Below are positions 5,855 to 7,492 of a stretch of DNA of 7,492 nt, one piece after another. Position 1 is the stretch's first letter; the number at the start of each line of letters is the position of its first letter. The translations under genes and the position numbers were made by a program. The DNA lies in contig DATGKD010000014.1 in the NCBI GenBank assembly GCA_035294855.1, forward strand, positions 1 to 7,492, written 5' to 3'. The notes beneath the pieces are model-generated. The model worked only from the letters and a program-made list of their open reading frames with translations, was not told where the DNA came from and ran no database searches. Source of the DNA: DATGKD01 sp035294855 (lineage in GTDB: Bacteria > Actinomycetota > Acidimicrobiia > Acidimicrobiales > UBA8190).

Positions 5855-6534
5855 CCGAGGACACGATGACGCACAAGGGCGCGGGCGTGCGCGTGCCCGC
5901 CACGGTGTACGGGGCCATGCGCAGCCTGGCGCGGCTCATCAACCGCGTCTACTGGCGCGTCGAGGTCGACGGCGCCCAGAACGTGCCCGCGCACGGACCT
6001 GTCATCCTCGCCCCGGTGCACCGCAGCTTCATGGACTTCTTCGTCGTGTCGCAGGTCACCCGCCGGAAGGTCTTCTACATGGCCAAGGACGAGCTGTGGC
6101 GATCGGAAAGGCTGGGGACGTTTCTCGACTCGGTCGGGGCTTTCCCCGTCAACCGGTCGGGCGCCGACCGCCTGGCGCTCGAACGCGCCCAGGGTGTGCT
6201 GGAGCGCGGCGAGGCCCTGATCCTGTTTCCGGAGGGGACCCGCCGCACCGGCGACGTCGTGGAAGACCTCCACGAGGGCGCCGCATTCCTCGCGGCGCGG
6301 ACCGGTGCGCCCATCGTGCCCATCGGCGTGGGGGGCACCGCCGCGGCCATGCCCAAGGGATCCAAGTTCGTGCGCCCGGTGAAGGTGCACGTCGTGGTGG
6401 GCGAGCCCATCGATGCGCCCGAGCGCTCCGCCAAAGGCCGCGTGCCGCGCCACCAGGTGCACGAGACCACCGAGCGGCTGCGCACCGAGCTGCAGCGCGT
6501 CTTCGACGTCGCACGGGCGCGCGCCGCGCGCTGA
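5845..6534 (+). CDS. plsC: 1-acyl-sn-glycerol-3-phosphate acyltransferase (PlsC/LPLAT family)
   Basis: Members of this membrane-associated family transfer a second acyl chain to lysophosphatidic acid, making phosphatidic acid for phospholipid synthesis. The 229-residue protein has the acyltransferase block I HRSFMD (HX4D, His59 and Asp64), block II around GAFPVNRSGADR, block III FPEGTRRTG (from residue 128) and block IV APIVPIGVGG. There is no clear strongly hydrophobic transmembrane helix, so membrane contact is probably peripheral. I chose GTG 5845 because AGGAGG at 5832-5837 is 7 bases upstream; this overlaps cmk by 10 bases. GTG 5851, with a 4-base GTGA overlap, is the alternative. The frame is open upstream to 5332 only as a shadow of cmk. 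Exact substrate cannot be read from sequence; related lipid acyltransferases share these motifs. Last gene of the rightward run. Confidence 0.92.
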   Translation: MAVTEDTMTHKGAGVRVPATVYGAMRSLARLINRVYWRVEVDGAQNVPAHGPVILAPVHRSFMDFFVVSQVTRRKVFYMAKDELWRSERLGTFLDSVGAFPVNRSGADRLALERAQGVLERGEALILFPEGTRRTGDVVEDLHEGAAFLAARTGAPIVPIGVGGTAAAMPKGSKFVRPVKVHVVVGEPIDAPERSAKGRVPRHQVHETTERLRTELQRVFDVARARAAR

Positions 6535-6563
6535 GCCCGCCGAGCCCTCGAGCGCCGCCCGGC

Positions 6564-7492
6564 CTACCCGACGAGGCTGGGCGCCCCCACCTCCATCCGC
6601 ACGCGGTCTCCGACCCCCTCGGCGGGCATGGGCCGGCTGATGAAGTAGCCCTGCGCCAGGTCACAGCCGAGCTCTTGGAGCACGCGCAGCGTGGGGTCGT
6701 CTTCGACCCCCTCGGCGACGACGCGCAGGCCCATGGCGTGGCCCAGATCGATCGTCGCCCGGACGAGGTCGACGTCCCGATCGCGCCCACCCTCGCCCAG
6801 GCACTCGATGAACGCCCGATCGAGCTTGAGCTCGGCCACGACGAGGTTGCTCAGATACGCCAAGGAGGTGAAGCCCGCCCCGAAGTCGTCGATCGAAACG
6901 AGGACGCCCAGGGAACGCAAGTGCTCGATCACCGCCTTCGAGCGCTCGAAGTCGGTGATGATGCTCGTCTCGGTGATCTCGAGCATCAGAGCCTCGGCCG
7001 GGAGCCCGTGTCGGGCCAGGCACTCCTGGACCAGCTCGGGAAAGCCAGCTTCGAGAAGGTTGGAAGCCGAGATGTTGACCGACACGCGGAGGATCCGGCC
7101 GCCTCGTCGCCAAAGGGCGCCCTGCGCCAACGCCTCGTCGAGGGCCCAGACCGTGAGGTCCCGCATGAGACCGGCCTCTTCGGCCAGGGGCAGGAACTTG
7201 AGCGGCTGGACCAGACCCAGGCGCGGATGCTGCCAGCGGATGAGCGCCTCGACGGCGACCACGCGCCCCGACCGCAGGTCGAGCTGAGGCTGATAGTGCA
7301 GCACGAACTGGCGCTCCTCGACGGCCGCTCGGAGCTCCTCCAGGAGGTGGAGTGCGTCCATGCCCCCGTCGAGATCCTGGTCGTAGAAGGCGTAGGGCGT
7401 GCCGCCGAGTTTGGCCCGGTACATGGCCACGTCCGCGGCCCACATGAGCCCGTTGCCGTCTTTGGCATCGGTGGGCGCGAGCGCGATGCCGA
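6564..7492 (-). CDS. GGDEF-EAL cyclic-di-GMP protein, C-terminal part (5' end beyond window)
   Basis: The minus-strand frame is open to the window edge, so the gene is cut at its 5' end. The first visible residues, GIALAPTDAKDGNGLMWAADVAMYRAK, are the closing part of a GGDEF domain, so ATG 7445 is internal and not the start. After a short linker comes a complete EAL phosphodiesterase domain, which hydrolyses cyclic-di-GMP to pGpG. EAL itself is at 7242-7250. VNISASNL supplies the metal-binding Asn, LEITETS the Glu, SIDDFGAGFTSL (DDF at 6882-6890) the Asp pair, LKLDR the catalytic Lys, VVAEGVED (EGVED at 6699-6713) the second Glu, and AQGYFISRPMP the closing Gln. All expected catalytic residues are present, so activity is likely. 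Whether the GGDEF half is active, and which sensor precedes it, cannot be seen. It converges on plsC with 29 bases between the stops. Confidence 0.95.
   Translation of the reverse strand, partial: GIALAPTDAKDGNGLMWAADVAMYRAKLGGTPYAFYDQDLDGGMDALHLLEELRAAVEERQFVLHYQPQLDLRSGRVVAVEALIRWQHPRLGLVQPLKFLPLAEEAGLMRDLTVWALDEALAQGALWRRGGRILRVSVNISASNLLEAGFPELVQECLARHGLPAEALMLEITETSIITDFERSKAVIEHLRSLGVLVSIDDFGAGFTSLAYLSNLVVAELKLDRAFIECLGEGGRDRDVDLVRATIDLGHAMGLRVVAEGVEDDPTLRVLQELGCDLAQGYFISRPMPAEGVGDRVRMEVGAPSLVG

Noticed and set aside
5332..6534. N-terminally extended PlsC
   Set aside because: The extra residues overlap most of cmk and are Arg-rich shadow; GTG 5845 has a well-placed AGGAGG.
6691..7287. 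Plus-strand open frame opposite the EAL domain
   Set aside because: Ser/Arg-rich antisense shadow with no motif.

Overview
The window is a very GC-rich bacterial chromosome segment. It is densely packed with housekeeping genes, most of them reading rightward with small gaps or short overlaps. The content suggests an actinobacterium, and class Acidimicrobiia is my best guess. That placement is inference, based on GC content, gene order and start sites that look leaderless. I see no phage, transposon, CRISPR or toxin content, and no tRNA or rRNA gene.

Layout. Positions 1-108 hold no gene I can support, but they contain a candidate promoter that runs straight into scpA. The first block (109-2359) is scpA and scpB, the kleisin and winged-helix partners of SMC in chromosome condensation, followed by an RsuA/RluB-family 23S rRNA pseudouridine synthase. 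The second block (2371-6534) is aroH-type chorismate mutase, prephenate dehydrogenase (tyrA, with a C-terminal ACT domain), EPSP synthase (aroA), cytidylate kinase (cmk) and a PlsC-type 1-acylglycerol-3-phosphate acyltransferase. A convergent gene on the minus strand (6564 to beyond 7492) encodes the end of a GGDEF domain and a complete EAL domain of a cyclic-di-GMP enzyme. Its 5' end is outside the window.

How the genes fit together. AroA makes EPSP on the way to chorismate, AroH turns chorismate into prephenate, and TyrA turns prephenate into 4-hydroxyphenylpyruvate. This is a compact tyrosine-directed aromatic module. It sits between rluB and cmk, genes that are direct neighbours in mycobacteria (scpA-scpB-rluB-cmk). 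cmk supplies CDP for nucleotide and CDP-lipid metabolism, and plsC makes phosphatidic acid.

Most notable points. (1) The pseudouridine synthase has no ATG, GTG or TTG start that would include its conserved S4 N-terminus; the best candidate is an ACG at 1541. (2) scpA and aroH share a GGGTAGCnT element 6-8 bases before their start codons and lack well-spaced Shine-Dalgarno sequences, consistent with two leaderless promoters that divide the genes into two transcription units. I found no evidence of a novel defence, mobile or biosynthetic system here.
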